Made by a program: the position numbers and the translations under genes. This document shows positions 21,112 through 33,264 of a stretch of 64,000 bases of DNA, piece by piece (the stretch's first letter is position 1; the number at the start of each line of letters is the position of its first letter). Source of the DNA: Allantophomopsis cytisporea (Eukaryota; Ascomycota; Leotiomycetes; Phacidiales; Phacidiaceae). A model generated the notes under the pieces. The model was not told where the DNA came from. It saw nothing but the letters and a program-made list of their open reading frames with translations, and searched no databases. The stretch covers positions 1,426,001-1,490,000 of the forward strand of contig CP103036.1 in the NCBI GenBank assembly GCA_024752435.1, given 5' to 3'.

Positions 21112-23853
21112 GATGAATGATCCCGAGTGATGGATGATAAAGTAAGTGTAATAAGGTTCATGTGCAAGAACGAAGGAAGTATAGCGAATGAGACTGCTTT
21201 CCAGTCGAGCTTGTTGAGGGGATTGGAGATATGAATCAGAAACATCAAGGAAATGCTGTTCTTATATCTCTTTTTCGAACTCCTAAGGATATCCATATTT
21301 CATTATGCTATCTGACATCGCGATGATCAGTTGCAACGCTAAAATTTTAAGCTTGCTCTTCTGAGACGGGAAGTTATTGTGAGAGAGGCATAACTTTGTG
21401 GTTTAGGAGCCACGCCGTCAGTCTCAGCCGTGATTTCTTAACTTGAGGCATGCAAGCAGCCCAGTATCTCACCAGATGTTCCTTTGAAAACGTTAGGTGA
21501 TTGTTGGGATAAATGCTTTCGGTGTTGGAGATATCTTTAGAGATTCGAGAGTTGCAGGAGACCTTCCAAGTGGAGGATGGCCATCATGGACTATGAATAG
21601 GAGTACCTCTGTTGAATTTCTACGCATAAGCTAACATTGTGTCTCCAAGGAGATGGGAGATAACATCGGAACATGAGCAAGAGTAGCATAGTCTTGACGG
21701 ACGATCATTGTCGAAGGCAGGACCAAGAAGGTAGTGGTAGTATGGTCAAAGTTTTTAACAATGCTGTGCTTTCCGTGTTGTGCTTCCCGTTGATCTCAAA
21801 AGCTGATACAACTTTAAGCGGGAAGCAGTCGAAATGAATTGCTTGTGATTCGCAAGAACTTTGCGCTCGATTTTTTCACAAGACAAGACGAAATCGTAGG
21901 ACTTAGAACACTGTGGTGGACATCTCGATGTAACACCGGTCAATCTGATGTCATTTTCCTTGAGGAAAACCCGATTATATCAGTGTAATTCTTCCTTGTT
22001 AGTTCACAGGCCTTCTCATGTCAGCTACCACTTACATAAAGTCATGTTGATCTACTGCGCAGATGAGGGACTCTTGCCGTTAAGTGCTAGGCAGTTTAGA
22101 TGCAATCCCAACCACAGCAGGACGGGATATTTTGAGCTTCATCTCAAGCGTGGTAGCTGTTAGGGATGACATCGAGACGGCGTGGTGGATCTGCACAGTT
22201 GACTTATTCTTGATGGCCTCACGTCGAATGACAAGATCTGAAAGCGGAATGTTGTATAGATGAGCACTGCAAGCAATCCTCTACCAGCTCGCTCGAAATA
22301 CGCGGTACGCGGGATGAGCGATCCACTCCGCGATGTACGGGTAGGACGTTGGTGCGGGCGTTAAGCATCGCGGCTCGCTACACCATGGCTGCATTCTGAC
22401 ATGCCTGGACAGCTCTGCGGCTGCGGAAGCTCCCTTGCCTTGCTTGCTGGGATTTGCTCCCCACACTCTCTTCATCGCTTGCTCTCCACATATCAAATTG
22501 GTAGCCCGACATCGCTCAGTCACGTCTCCTACTACGTACGACCTCTTAAATCAGAGACTAAACACATTAGACGCCTTTGTTTTCGTCTTCCTCGAATCAT
22601 TCATCATCTCCGGTCACGAAAAGCCGCCGCATCATCACTTACCATCGACGAATTTCCACTTGCCTCTCGCCTCTCACCCAGCAGCACGCTCCTGGGATGT
22701 TGGTCCTGGAGAAATATGCGGGAAGTGCCAGTGCATACTCAAACAAAGGATAATGGATAATTCAATGGTCTCCAAGAACACCTGCAGCATTGTGCCATCA
22801 ATAGCATTGTATGTGTCTCCATGCGTGAGGGTTGCTGAGCAACACAGTCCGTATTCAAAATCTATCAGCTGTTAACTATTGATGAAATTGTGGAGGCTTC
22901 TTTTCAGCCTCTTCATTCCATATCGTTCAGTTAAATCATTAAGTTCCCGGCTGATGTTCTTCCAGAATGCGCTCATGTATTTGAGGTATCAAGATGGATA
23001 TTTACAATGGGACATCTTGTGAGCAATTTCTTTTTCGTGGTGGACGCATCGGACGTTCCGAGGTCAGCTCATATAGACCTGTCTATGACGGTGTAACCTG
23101 CTCTGACTTCTGAAGTCGGTATAGTCAAGAAGTTTTCAACAAAGATGGCCTAGATGCTCAGCTATTCTTGGAAATCAACTTCTCTCGTAATGCCAACACT
23201 CATGTCACTTGGGTACTTGCATCAAAGTAGCTTCGTTGCTAAGCATGTATCTAACGTGCTGCTACACGAGTTGAAGGGAGTGTAGACAGATATCTGGGAC
23301 AAGCAAGATCAGTGAGACTACGGGGCTTGGAGTGGATTTGATTGCATGCGGCGAACGCCGATATTCAAGATGAGGTCTTCACGGGCGAAGATCAAGTACG
23401 AAGATCCTGTATGTAGTCTCTCGTTGGTGTTGAGAAGCTGCAAGCAGTTATAGTCAATTATCAGGAATCTCATTGGTCAATTGTGTTTTAGCATCGCAGA
23501 TGACCCGTCTAGTCTATGATTGGACATCTAGGCGACTTGATTTCTTGAGACGAGCATTTTTCAACAACATTCCTCCTCCCAACCTAACGATGGCGATGGC
23601 ATGCAAAGTCTACAAGATGAAATCTCTAATCTGCAGTACTGCGTACAAGGAGGTAAGTGACTGGCGACGTTCATGCGTCGAGGTTGGTAAGGTAGGTGAA
23701 TATCATTCTTTCATATAAAGACTTCCCAACCACCTGTTGCTTCGACGATACGATCAGTATCTCACGTTTAAATAAATACAAGCTCATTGTCTTTCTTGTG
23801 TCAATTTTCATTGTGAAGCTCTGCCTCACAAACCTTCAAATTCAATATCTGCT
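21112..23853. other. 2.7 kb intergenic region
   Basis: It holds the promoter of the minus-strand secreted protein gene and that of the GPI protein gene, which face away from each other. An ATATAAAG box at about 23713 lies some 140 bases before the GPI protein start. Two overlapping frames at 22401-22875 are rich in rare patterns and are not called. Confidence 0.45.
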
Positions 23854-24450
23854 ATGATGCAATACCTCTATCTTCTCCCCGCCCTTGTGGCCGGTGTTCA
23901 AGCCATAGATACTGGCGCATTTGCTACTGCAACGACCTGTTTGAGCACCAGTACCAAGTTAAAGACCTACACCATAACCGACACGGTCACTTCAACATAC
24001 TGTCCATCATGCGATACAGCCAAGACAAAAAATGAAGTCTACACTACAACCTACGCCACTGTCTTTTCTTCAGTCTGCCCGACCGGCCTTACCCCTATCA
24101 CCTATACCGTCACTCAAGAGTGTACCGGTACTACTCCAATCGACACGGCGACTTGCCCACCTGGTTATACAACCACCACTGTTGAATGCTCTGCCTGTCA
24201 ACATCCTGCGACTGCGACTGCGACCACTGATGCTCCAATTGTCACCATCACTATTCCATGCGCAGAGTGCCAGTCGGTTCCTCCTGTTGTCCCGGCTCAG
24301 GCGACTACAATTGCTGTTCCATCAGGATCCTCTCCAGCTATACCTACGAATTCAATGGCATTATTCACCGGTGCAGCATCATCCAATACAATTGGCGCAT
24401 CCGCCTTTGTCGCCGTCGGAACCGTCTTCTTCGCCATGCTCGCGCTTTAA
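23854..24450 (+). CDS. Small GPI-anchored Thr-rich cell-wall protein
   Basis: Single-exon gene, 198 aa. It has a signal peptide (MMQYLYLLPALVAGVQA) and a Thr-rich body with many Cys (STYCPSCDT, VTQECTG, VECSACQHP, IPCAECQSV). A Ser/Pro linker then leads to a C-terminal hydrophobic tail (ASAFVAVGTVFFAMLAL) preceded by small residues suitable for a GPI attachment site. This layout is typical of fungal surface mannoproteins, heavily O-glycosylated and attached to the wall or plasma membrane. The specific role is unknown. TATA-like ATATAAAG upstream suggests regulated, strong expression. Confidence 0.8.
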   Translation: MMQYLYLLPALVAGVQAIDTGAFATATTCLSTSTKLKTYTITDTVTSTYCPSCDTAKTKNEVYTTTYATVFSSVCPTGLTPITYTVTQECTGTTPIDTATCPPGYTTTTVECSACQHPATATATTDAPIVTITIPCAECQSVPPVVPAQATTIAVPSGSSPAIPTNSMALFTGAASSNTIGASAFVAVGTVFFAMLAL

Positions 24451-26978
24451 ATACATTACTACTTCTTTATATCTTAGGGGGTTTCTATTTCAAAACAAGG
24501 GATATCATTCAGCACTTCACTTCACTTCTTGGACCATATTCACCATTTTAAACATGCCTACAAGGAATTGGCTTTGTGTGTAGAATTAGCGTATAGCATA
24601 GTCTTAGGTAGTTTTAGATAGTCAATATCAATATAAACACCGATTTACAAACATTAATAATACATCTACCTACATCTGTTGAAGAATATCACCCCCACAA
24701 GGGCTTATCGCACCTCCCATTCCGTAATCGCTCAGTGATTGTTCCTTGACGTCGACCTACATTCCTGGTGCAGGCAAGTCGCGTGTTTGGCTTTTGACAT
24801 GGAATTTGCCCCGCGTCTTCTCCCCTCTCCGACGTAGCAATTTTTCTCTCCAGCCACCAGCATGTAAGGATCCATGCCGAGATATGTTCTAACTTTCGCT
24901 ATTTCTCATGAGGCTGATGAACTCACCTTTATTGAAAGGCTTGGAGTTTGGCGCTGAAGAGATAAGGTGAAGCTACTGTAAAACCCGAAACTTTACGTAG
25001 TCAATGATGCCGGGCTTACTAACTTATTGTATAATTTATTAGCTACATAATATAGCACTGTACTAAAATGATCGTTTCAGATAATGTTTTCCTAGGAAGT
25101 GGCTATAGTAGCTATTCGTATTAGATTTCAGATTTCAGTGAAATGGAGCACCATAGTGTACTTCGAAGTATTGTTAAATCCTAGAGATTAATATTTAGTA
25201 TAATAATGTTGTATGTAAAGTAGTGTAGGTACGCATTACTCCCACAACCGAAGGGATATAATTTATCAAATTCAAATATTTGAAGCTGTAAAATACCTGC
25301 TCTAAGCACATCCCTTATCTACAGCGTAAACCACAACCCTTATTGGAAGACTTCTTCAAATCAACGCACGTGTACACAACCGGGCCTGGATTTCGAGGTT
25401 TCACTTTACACAGCGATGCAGATTTCCACAGGGGCGCGGTGCCTCTTTGCGTGCTCTTCAAATCGTTCACAAATCTGATGTTCTCGGGTCGATGTCGGGC
25501 GGAGCTGATATCCACTCGATTTGATGCCCACAACTTCATCTCTGCCTGCGTTGCGTAGCTTGGTCAAGGAACGGGATGTGTTCCTTGGTAGTTATGCTCT
25601 GCGGACTGAGCACTGAATACTCTTTCCCAAGGGATTTCTTGTGCATAGCTTTGTGCTGCTGCATGTACCACGAGGGGGTTGAGGTTAAGCAGGCACAGAA
25701 AGCCAGCCCGCGCCGCCGGTGTTCAATCGGCGCTTGTTGAAAGTTTGTCGCGACGCGAACTCCCTCCCCCCATTCACAGCGCGTTGCGAGCTATGCAGAA
25801 GGAATTACGCGTTCTTTTGGTGTAGACTGCCGGTGCTTTAAACGATACAGATGGTTTTCTGCCATGCCTATCTGATGCTGAAAGGCTTCGTACTTGAAGA
25901 CAATTCCTCTTTAAGAATCAATAATTGAAGGCCGTGTAACTTGGTGTATATTGGCACCATGATGAACTCGCTTCCCAAGTTCCAGCACCACAGCCACGGC
26001 GTTTGGCCGTTTGTGAACTCATTGTATTGTTTTCTTTCGGAGGCTTCGTATGTTGACGCGTTCGAATCCTATGTAATGCATGAGCGTAAGCTTGTTTTGT
26101 CCTATTCTAGGAGGTAAGTATTTGAGATGGGATTGCGCAACGTGGTTTTACAACCTTTTTTATTTGACTTCCACGACCATGGTCCCCTTGCGCCCTGGAG
26201 TCGACGTCAATGGATCTCAAACGCTATCTCTGCATCGAGTGAAGGTAAAGGTTGTTCGCTGATACTTTTTAACATCGTAGTATTGTACTGTCATAAAAGA
26301 GTGTTCTATGAAATATGAAGAGTGCTCAGGATGGCCTGGTTTAATATTCGAATGTCAATTACAGCATAACCGATTCATCTCCGTTTATAGGATGCTATCT
26401 TGAGTCACTTGAGTCACTAGAAACCGTCTTCGACTGTATTCACAAGATGGATGTAGTCGTGGTAGGTATGGTCATTTCGCACGATTACGAGTCCAATTTG
26501 CTTCAAAGCGTACAATAACATAATGTGTTCACCATCTAATTCAATAATGTTCGATACAACATAATCGCACTTCATTGCCCAGACTCGACAGTTATTGCAT
26601 AAACAACAAGCTAAGATATATTCCACAGGATCATCAAGGAGAATGAAGGAGGCAAAAGTTACGACAAAACACTACTGCGTTCAAATCTGTTGATCCCTTA
26701 CAGTGATGCAGCACAATCAAATACTATGATGTTGTCCTCACCATAGATTCACCTGCGTGTAAGATGCATGAGACGACGTTCTTTGTATTTGAGATAACTC
26801 GGCAAACCTGCAATAGCCGAAATAGCTTTAACTGCATAATGTAGATGTAGTTGATTAGTAACAGTTTGTTAGGTATAGCAATAGTAATGATTCCGAAGAC
26901 AGCTAACAGCATATCTTTCCTCGTCCGTTATCTGTGATAGTGAGATTCTCCAAAACGTGATAGCCACCGTTCCCTAAA
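24451..26978. other. 2.5 kb intergenic region with an AT-rich core
   Basis: About 24960-25310 is strikingly AT-rich, with many TA steps, as in repeats decayed by repeat-induced point mutation. The rest contains only short chance frames. No RNA gene or full transposon was found. Confidence 0.45.
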
Positions 26979-28481
26979 TTATACTTTGCTTCTGCCTCGG
27001 GTGATCCAGCCAACTTGTGCGCCACGGTCCTCCAACTTCACTTTATTTACGTAGTCAAAACATCTTAGGAATTCCTTGACCTCAACACGGACCGCCAACC
27101 CCTTACGAGCCTCTTCGAGCTCCCGAACATTCACCGCGTTGTACCGAATCCCGTTTTCCTCAAGGACCCAGGCAGGCGAGAAATCCCAACGTTCTTCCAA
27201 CGAGACACAAACGCAGATTTCGATTCCAGGAAACAAAGCTCCAAATGCAATCAGGCTATCCGCATCGGATGTCCAGCCATCAAGACCCCGGACGAGGATG
27301 AAGCATACCCCGCCGACCGGAGTTGATGCCGCAGCTTCCCGCAAAGATCTTCTATCGCTATCATGACTAGTAATCGACGCTGTCGATCCGATTGATGCTG
27401 GTGCGGGAACTGTACTTCGCATACCGTGAAACCCCACGATAGTTGCGGTAGCTGGTATCGTGCACTCTTCCCCGAATACTTCCCGGAACTTCTGAAAGCT
27501 GGCTGCTCCATCAACAAGCAGGCTTGCGTGGCTGGATCCCGGAGCCGAGGAGCTGGTATTTCTGGAAACGACACAGAACGTTGGGATCTTCATGGGCTTG
27601 AATCGCTGGCAAGTATCCGGAAACCGTTCCCAGTTTGCTTTGTCACGGATAGGGCCATCAAGAGCTACGGGCTGCGGTTGCATATCTTGAATGAGGGGCT
27701 TGATTACGTTCAAGACCCCATGTTTCTCCGCAAGTGCAATACCTGCTTCTGCTGGCACCCACATATCCCGCACAAATGGCGAACTCCCCTCTTGTACATC
27801 ATGCTCCCCTTCCCGTACCTTGTTGAGCTCCTTTCGACGATCCGTTCTATTAAACACAGCAAGACTCAGTATCTGGGATGCGTTTATGTTACCATCATCC
27901 CGGCGAGCAATTGGGGGATCATGCTCCAGAATAGTACACTCTGTTCCCCTGACTCTCTCAGCCAGGGTGTCGGGAACGCTAACACTGGAAACTGGCACAA
28001 CTGTGACCGTGCGGCTACTCAGAATTGCTTTAGTTTTGTCATATAGGCGACCCCGGGAGTCAAAGAACTGGGAGGCTTTCGAGGCTCTTGATTTCGGGTT
28101 CCACGTTCTCGATTCAGCCATAAAGATGAGTTGCTCTTGGCTTAGATCTGTACCAGGTGCGTCGGGAAAACTTTCGGGACCGAGTAACGGAGTTGGTTTC
28201 TTCGCGCTTAACGATCCCACTTCTTCAATTCTGATGTGCTTTACTGGTCTCATTGCAGGGTCCTCAAGGATACGTTTCTTGGAGGTTGGATTTTCATTGC
28301 CGAAAGTCTCTTCTGTCTGGGTAATGGAATCGGTATAATAAACCCCCTCCTGTCTTCTAGGCGCCATAAATTTCTTTATATATTAGTAGGTATTTAATCT
28401 AGAATAACCAATTCTTACGACATGCATTTGCGTGCCGCCAGCGATGCTGACGACAGCAACATTTTTCTGGGGCGACGACAT
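26979..28481 (-). CDS. Unrecognised 483-residue protein
   Basis: Two exons: 28481-28419 and 28373-26979. The 45-base intron (GTAAGA ... CTACTAAT ... AAAG) joins MSSPQKNVAVVSIAGGTQM to the long exon in frame, giving 483 aa plus or minus a residue. A shorter start at 28367 (MAPRRQEG) is the alternative. The N-terminal 90 residues are charged and nuclear-signal-like (SKKRILEDP). The C-terminal half has well-ordered hydrophobic strands and Gly turns (GGVCFILVRGLDGW, GALFPGIEICVCVSLEERW), which suggests a folded domain. I recognise no family. Neighbouring regions are repeat-rich, and it may be lineage-specific. Confidence 0.65.
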
Positions 28482-29061
28482 CGTAGTAATTGAACGGGGT
28501 ATCAATTTATGGTCTTTATACTATATAACCGTAGGATGATTGATTGGGTTTTAGATATTCTTTGAAATATAGTTCCGGGATTTGGACGCGTCTTTTTCTG
28601 GGCCTTTCTCGGGTCACTTGCCGGTCTCGAGCGCGTCTCTTCTATTCGGAGAACCTCATTAAACTTGAATGACGAAAAAGCGTGGTTTTCTTGGAACAGT
28701 CCCAATATCCTTTCACCGTCTACGACTCTACGAGTTTACTTGATGATTTCCGTTGACGATTTGCGGTTATTATTACAAAGCGCATCCACGAGAATAAATT
28801 TCATTCCATTCATTTTGATATTTGATATTCGTAGTCTGAACTGCCCAGAGCCAGTGTTTAGCGCACAAGAAAGACGAGACAAGAAACCCGTAAAGCAATG
28901 TCTTCTACTACGAGCAATGTCAGAACATTAAACAGGTCATCTTGTTGTGTTGATTGTTGTAAACTCCTTTCTGACATGATCGGCAGAAGCGTCTACAGTT
29001 GCGCATGAGATTCACATAATATGTTGATAGCTTTTATTATTCGGCAAATCGTCAACAATCG

Positions 29062-29204
29062 GCCGGAATGGCGCAGTGGTAAGTTCTTAGTTATTCAGCA
29101 TTCAGGATAATGTAAGCTAATCCTAAACAGGTAACGCGTATCACTTGTATTGGCCAACCAATATAGCAATGATAAGATCCCTAGTTCAATTCTGGGTTTC
29201 GGCA
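29062..29204 (+). tRNA. tRNA-Thr(UGU) with two interruptions
   Basis: Removing 29079-29130 and 29150-29168 leaves 72 bases that fold as a tRNA. Acceptor stem GCCGGAA/TTTCGGC (one G-U). D-arm GCGC-AGTGGTA-ACGC (three pairs). Anticodon stem TATCA/TGATA around loop CTTGTAA, anticodon TGT. Variable loop AGATC. T-arm CCTAG-TTCAATT-CTGGG. Discriminator A. The 19-base intron follows base 37, the normal eukaryotic place, and its CCAATA pairs with TATTGG across the anticodon side, as tRNA-splicing introns do. Box A (TGGCGCAGTGG) and box B (GTTCAATTC) are intact, and a T run follows. The 52-base piece in the D-loop is abnormal and is described separately. Confidence 0.85.
29079..29130 (+). other. 52-base insertion in the D-loop of the tRNA-Thr gene
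   Basis: The insertion begins GTAAGT and ends AAACAG with GCTAAT 10 bases before the end, so it looks like a fungal spliceosomal intron. It is flanked by GGTAA on both sides, so its exact limits can slide by up to five bases. It contains the phrase AGTTATTCAG, also common in the 18-base arrays of this window. Whether it is removed from the transcript cannot be told from the sequence. Confidence 0.7.
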
Positions 29205-29208
29205 TCTC

Positions 29209-29213
29209 TTTTT
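29209..29213 (+). terminator. RNA polymerase III terminator
   Basis: A run of five T on the plus strand begins five bases after the tRNA-Thr discriminator base, with a second run of four T just after it. Confidence 0.65.
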
Positions 29214-29470
29214 ATTTTGAATTCCTTTTTATTCCTTCTTTTAGTTATCCCTCTCGCATTTTCCAATTGCTCGAGCTTTTCTTTTCTTTCTTTTAGTTCA
29301 AAGTCTTATTGGGTTTTCGATGCCATTGAGGCAGGTATGTAAGCGAAATAAACTTTTTGTTACCGTACTCGGGGACTCGCTTCTGATACAACCGAGAGGT
29401 ATGATAATCTCGGGAGAGGGGAGGTTTACTCGCCCGAACGTTCAGGATCACCCGAATCATATCGGAGAGC

Positions 29471-29760
29471 AGTCGTTATTCATCAAGTTAAGCGTTATTC
29501 TCTGAGACCATTACCATCTTTAACAGCTGTATAATTGCCTGATGTTGCACAGTCGTTAAGAGATCCAAATTTATGCAGAGCTAAACAATTTATGCGCCGT
29601 ACAGTTATTTGGAGTCGCAAAATTATGGAGACCTCTAGAGTTATTCCAAGTTACACAGTCATTCAGAGCATACCAATGTTTCGAGCTACATACTTACCTA
29701 GAACTATACAGTTACTTAAGAGGTAGCAATCATAATCCAAAACCAGGCAGTTACTGGTAG
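29471..29760. repeat. Degenerate 18-base tandem array, locus A
   Basis: About a dozen diverged units of 16-18 bases related to AGTTATTCAGAGNCC can be aligned. The best run is 29594-29760, with starts such as AGTTATTTGGAG, AGTTATTCCAAG, AGTCATTCAGAG and AGTTACTTAAGA. The units are too diverged for a recent array. It lies just downstream of the tRNA-Thr gene. Confidence 0.55.
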
Positions 29761-31414
29761 CGATAGTGGAGTATTGAGGGTCACTTATTTTCTCTCTCTT
29801 CAGGATCGTCCATAGAAGCATCAAAGAAAAGCAAAGCCGTTCCTTCGAATGTAATCGGGAGCAGAAGGGCAGATAGGGAGTTCTCCCGATTGAGCCATAG
29901 ATAATGCTCTAGGTGTTGTAACCTTGCCAGCCCATTAATGTTGTCACTGCATAGCAACGACGAACCGCAACATCTCCGTCATCATTTCTTTCCAAATTTC
30001 TCATACTTCATGGTTGTTCAGTCCAGGGAAACACAGGGGTAGGTACAAGGTAGATTCTCCGTTCTGGTGGTCGTTACTACCCACCACCAGGACTATCTAC
30101 ATGTATGCACTGGCACTTTGATAAGCGCGAGCACTTTTGACAACCGGTGGTATCTCATATTATGTTTCTCGGAAGGTAGCCATACAAACCATTTGACGAC
30201 TTCAGCGGTCCACAACCTATTGAGGCAATCATATGCATGATAAGGGTGCAGACCTCGTCTTGAAAGTACCGAACTCTTATAAACTGTATGAAATCATATG
30301 CATAGGATACAACTGCACTCTCATGCTCCCGCATCACACAGCACGCACGTATTTCACGATGCGTCGTAATGTCACGCAACCAAAGTCCGACAGCCCGACC
30401 AGTACGAATACATACCGTTGTATCGATGAATGCCGAGGAAACGTCTAAACGTCGATCTTTTGGTCGTGAGCTCTACTTAAATTTCGTGGGGCTCAAACCC
30501 CGAGATAAACAACTATCAGATTCAACTCCGTGCTGATAGCCTTCTCGCCCCGAGCTACTCCACGATATCAGAACTTGGCACGTTGAAGTGCATGGGTACA
30601 CGTTCCCGTTTGATGGCTTCCCCGCAAAAGCCACCCAGATTTGTTGACTCGCTAGTGACATCTCGGACTTTCGGTATCATGGAACCTGCTTCTACTTCCT
30701 GGAGTTCAGTATACATCCTATGGGGGAAGGTCTTTGACTCTATTGTAGGTACATATCTCCGAGGTTTACAACACGATAATGGAATTTCGTGGAGCACTAT
30801 ATCTCACAGGAAATTCCAAATGGTTTCAACAACTAAGCTTTCAACCACCGTGGCAGCTATTACTCTTGCATTTGTTACCCCGAACTTGCAGATTATCAAC
30901 AGTATCAACAGAAGCTCACACCTATGAAAGAACCAACCTCAGCCTTGGATATTTGTTTTTGAAACCAATGATTGGGTTTCACGTGGCTCCCCCTCTTGCG
31001 GGGCCATGCATTACAATCAATATTGTATGCAACCTTTACCTTTGCCGATCTGTCACCCGGCAATCTCAAGAAGTAATGCCGGTAAGGAAGACGCTGGGGT
31101 TACTTGGAGAAAGATGTAGACTATCATTTAAGGTATTTCTTCTCTGCATAGTTACACTTCTTGATATCTCTCTTCCCAATTTGTTATTCCGAACAAATCC
31201 TCTACAACGTTGCCCTGTGTCCCTACACGTTCTTGAATGTCAGTGTCGAAGCAATTCCGAGAAAGTCCTTGAACTCTTGGGCTGAAACTCAACTGCACGT
31301 ACGATTGGCGTTTGGTATACTTATTCCACATAACCGGTCAAGTTCCCTTTTTCAAGACATATATCGAGGGAGCTCATAGAACCGTTCTTGCGGCAAAGTT
31401 ACGAGATCAGGAAC
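29761..31414. other. 1.65 kb upstream region of the MFS gene
   Basis: No convincing gene. Several frames of 60-168 codons overlap each other without protein-like composition. A short GGGGCTCAAACCCC inverted repeat occurs near 30488. The region presumably includes the promoter of the MFS transporter gene. Confidence 0.4.
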
Positions 31415-33065
31415 ATGGCAGATATCAGAGATAAAGCATACGAAGACAAAAGCTATGAAAGCCCGACAGAAAATTCCGAAAGAATTGAGAATATCAAAGA
31501 AGTACAGACGTTTGGCACAGAAGTCATCAGTCAGGATGCAACAGGAAGAGCAGCACTTAGACCACAGCCCTCTGCGGATCCGAACGATCCTTTAGTAAGT
31601 CTTCAAAGATCTGTCAAAAATCCAGAAGAATACTAACATAACCACAGAACTGGAGTCGCCCCGAAAAATATTATACTTTCTTAACAATATGCTTTTTTTC
31701 CTTCCTTGCAACAGTCAATGCTTCGAAAGCCACGGTGGCAGTTGTACCCCTCGCCAAAGAATTCCACGTCTCTAGCACGGAAGCCGGCTACCTGGTTTGC
31801 TTTAACGTACTATTCCTGGGGGTAGGAAACTTGTTCTGGGTGCCATTGATGCGATCTATTGGCAAGAGACCAATGTACCTCTTAGCACTCCCTCTATTCT
31901 TCGCCTCGAATCTTTGGGGTTACTTCGCAAAGAGCTACGGTAGTCTCTTAGCTGCCTGTATCGTTTCTGGCTTCGCAGCTTCCTCAGCTGATGCCACAGT
32001 ACCAGCAGTTGTGGCAGATTTGTTCTTCGTGCACGAAAGAGGCACTATAATGATGGTCTTTCATCTCGCGTTGAGCGGTGGTTTCTTCCTAGGGCCATTT
32101 ATTAACGGCTATGTCGTCCAATATTCTGGCTGGAGGTGGATCTTTGGTTGGTTAGCCATCGTCATTGCTGCGCTGTGGCTCGTTGCTATATTTACCATCC
32201 ACGAGACGACATATTTCAACCGAGATATCTTAGCTCCTGCCTCCAGCTTCAGAGCAAAACGGACATTCAAAGAAAAAATGAGTCTCAATCATGGCATAAA
32301 TAAAAATAATGAATTCTTCAAGTCTTTCGCTGACACCATCATTGTGACGGCATACCCTGGGGTTTCTTGGGCGGGTATAACGGTTGGGACCTTTGTTGGA
32401 TGGTATGTTCAGCGGGCTAATTATAAGGCATTGATACTAACAGAACTAGGAATATCGTCGTCCAGCTCACCGTTGCTCGATCGTTCGTCGTCGCTCCGTA
32501 CTCATGGAAGATCCACTCTGTCGGCCTCCTCTCCATTTCCGGGTTCATTGGCGCCATCCTCGCCATCTTCTTCGGCGGCGCACTCATTGATCAAATTGCA
32601 AACCGTCTCACCGCACGATACAAAGGACTACGCGAACCCGAGTATCGCCTCCCGGCGATTTTGATCCCAGCATTCATCGGTCCTGTTGGAATATTGATAT
32701 TTGGCCTCACACTTGCGGCAAAGACACACTGGATGGGCCCCGCTGTGGGCTATGCTATGCAAGGATTTGGACTTACTGCAGTCAGCAACGTTGTAGTCAC
32801 CTATGCCGTAGACTCATATCTTCCCCTTGCTGGTGAAGCTTTGGTCGTCGTTTTTGTTCTAAGAGGTATCATTGGCACTGTTTTGGCGCTCTGGGCGGCG
32901 GATTGGCTGGCCGTAGAAGGCAAGCAGAATACTTTTGGTGAGATGGTCGCTATTCAGTACTTTATTATCTTGTTTGCTTTCGTCTTCTGGTTCTGGGGCA
33001 AGAATATTCGAGGGACTACAATGGGTTATGGGCCTATGAAGAGGATTTCGAGGGCGATGATGTGA
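31415..33065 (+). CDS. Major facilitator superfamily transporter (DHA1-like)
   Basis: Three exons: 31415-31594, 31648-32402 and 32450-33065, total 516 aa. The introns are 53 and 47 bases with GTAAGT/CAG and GTATGT/TAG ends. A hydrophilic N-terminus of about 65 residues ends in DPNDPLNWSRPEKYY, the usual entry to fungal drug:H+ antiporter-like MFS proteins. Twelve hydrophobic segments follow. MRSIGKRPMYLL fills the place of the loop 2-3 MFS signature, and ALSGGFFLGPFINGY is like antiporter motif C. It probably exports or imports a small molecule across the plasma membrane. The substrate cannot be told. Confidence 0.9.
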
Positions 33066-33264
33066 TATGGCAGGTTTATGCAAATACATATGATATACAA
33101 AACCAATTACTGGAAGCTATCACCAATAGAAATGCACGAGACTAAGTAGAGTCATTATAAACATGTAGAGTACACCGCAAGTAGAAAAGTGCTGAATTTG
33201 TACGCCAGTACTAATTATCACAATGAGTTTTACAGTTGATGTATCTCGATACCAGAAATTATTA

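Noticed and set aside
22401..22875. Overlapping plus-strand frames of 119 and 146 codons
   Set aside because: The two frames overlap in different phases, composition is not protein-like, and there is no splice support.
26055..26075. GTTCGAATCC, a possible tRNA box B
   Set aside because: No T-stem pairing around it and no box A or acceptor stem at suitable distances.
27426..28338. Plus-strand frames of about 210 codons opposite the orphan gene
   Set aside because: They are shadows of the minus-strand frame, which has a consistent upstream exon and better composition.
32403..32449. Apparent frameshift in the MFS transporter
   Set aside because: A GTATGT...ACTAACAGAACTAG intron explains it, and the join restores membrane segments.
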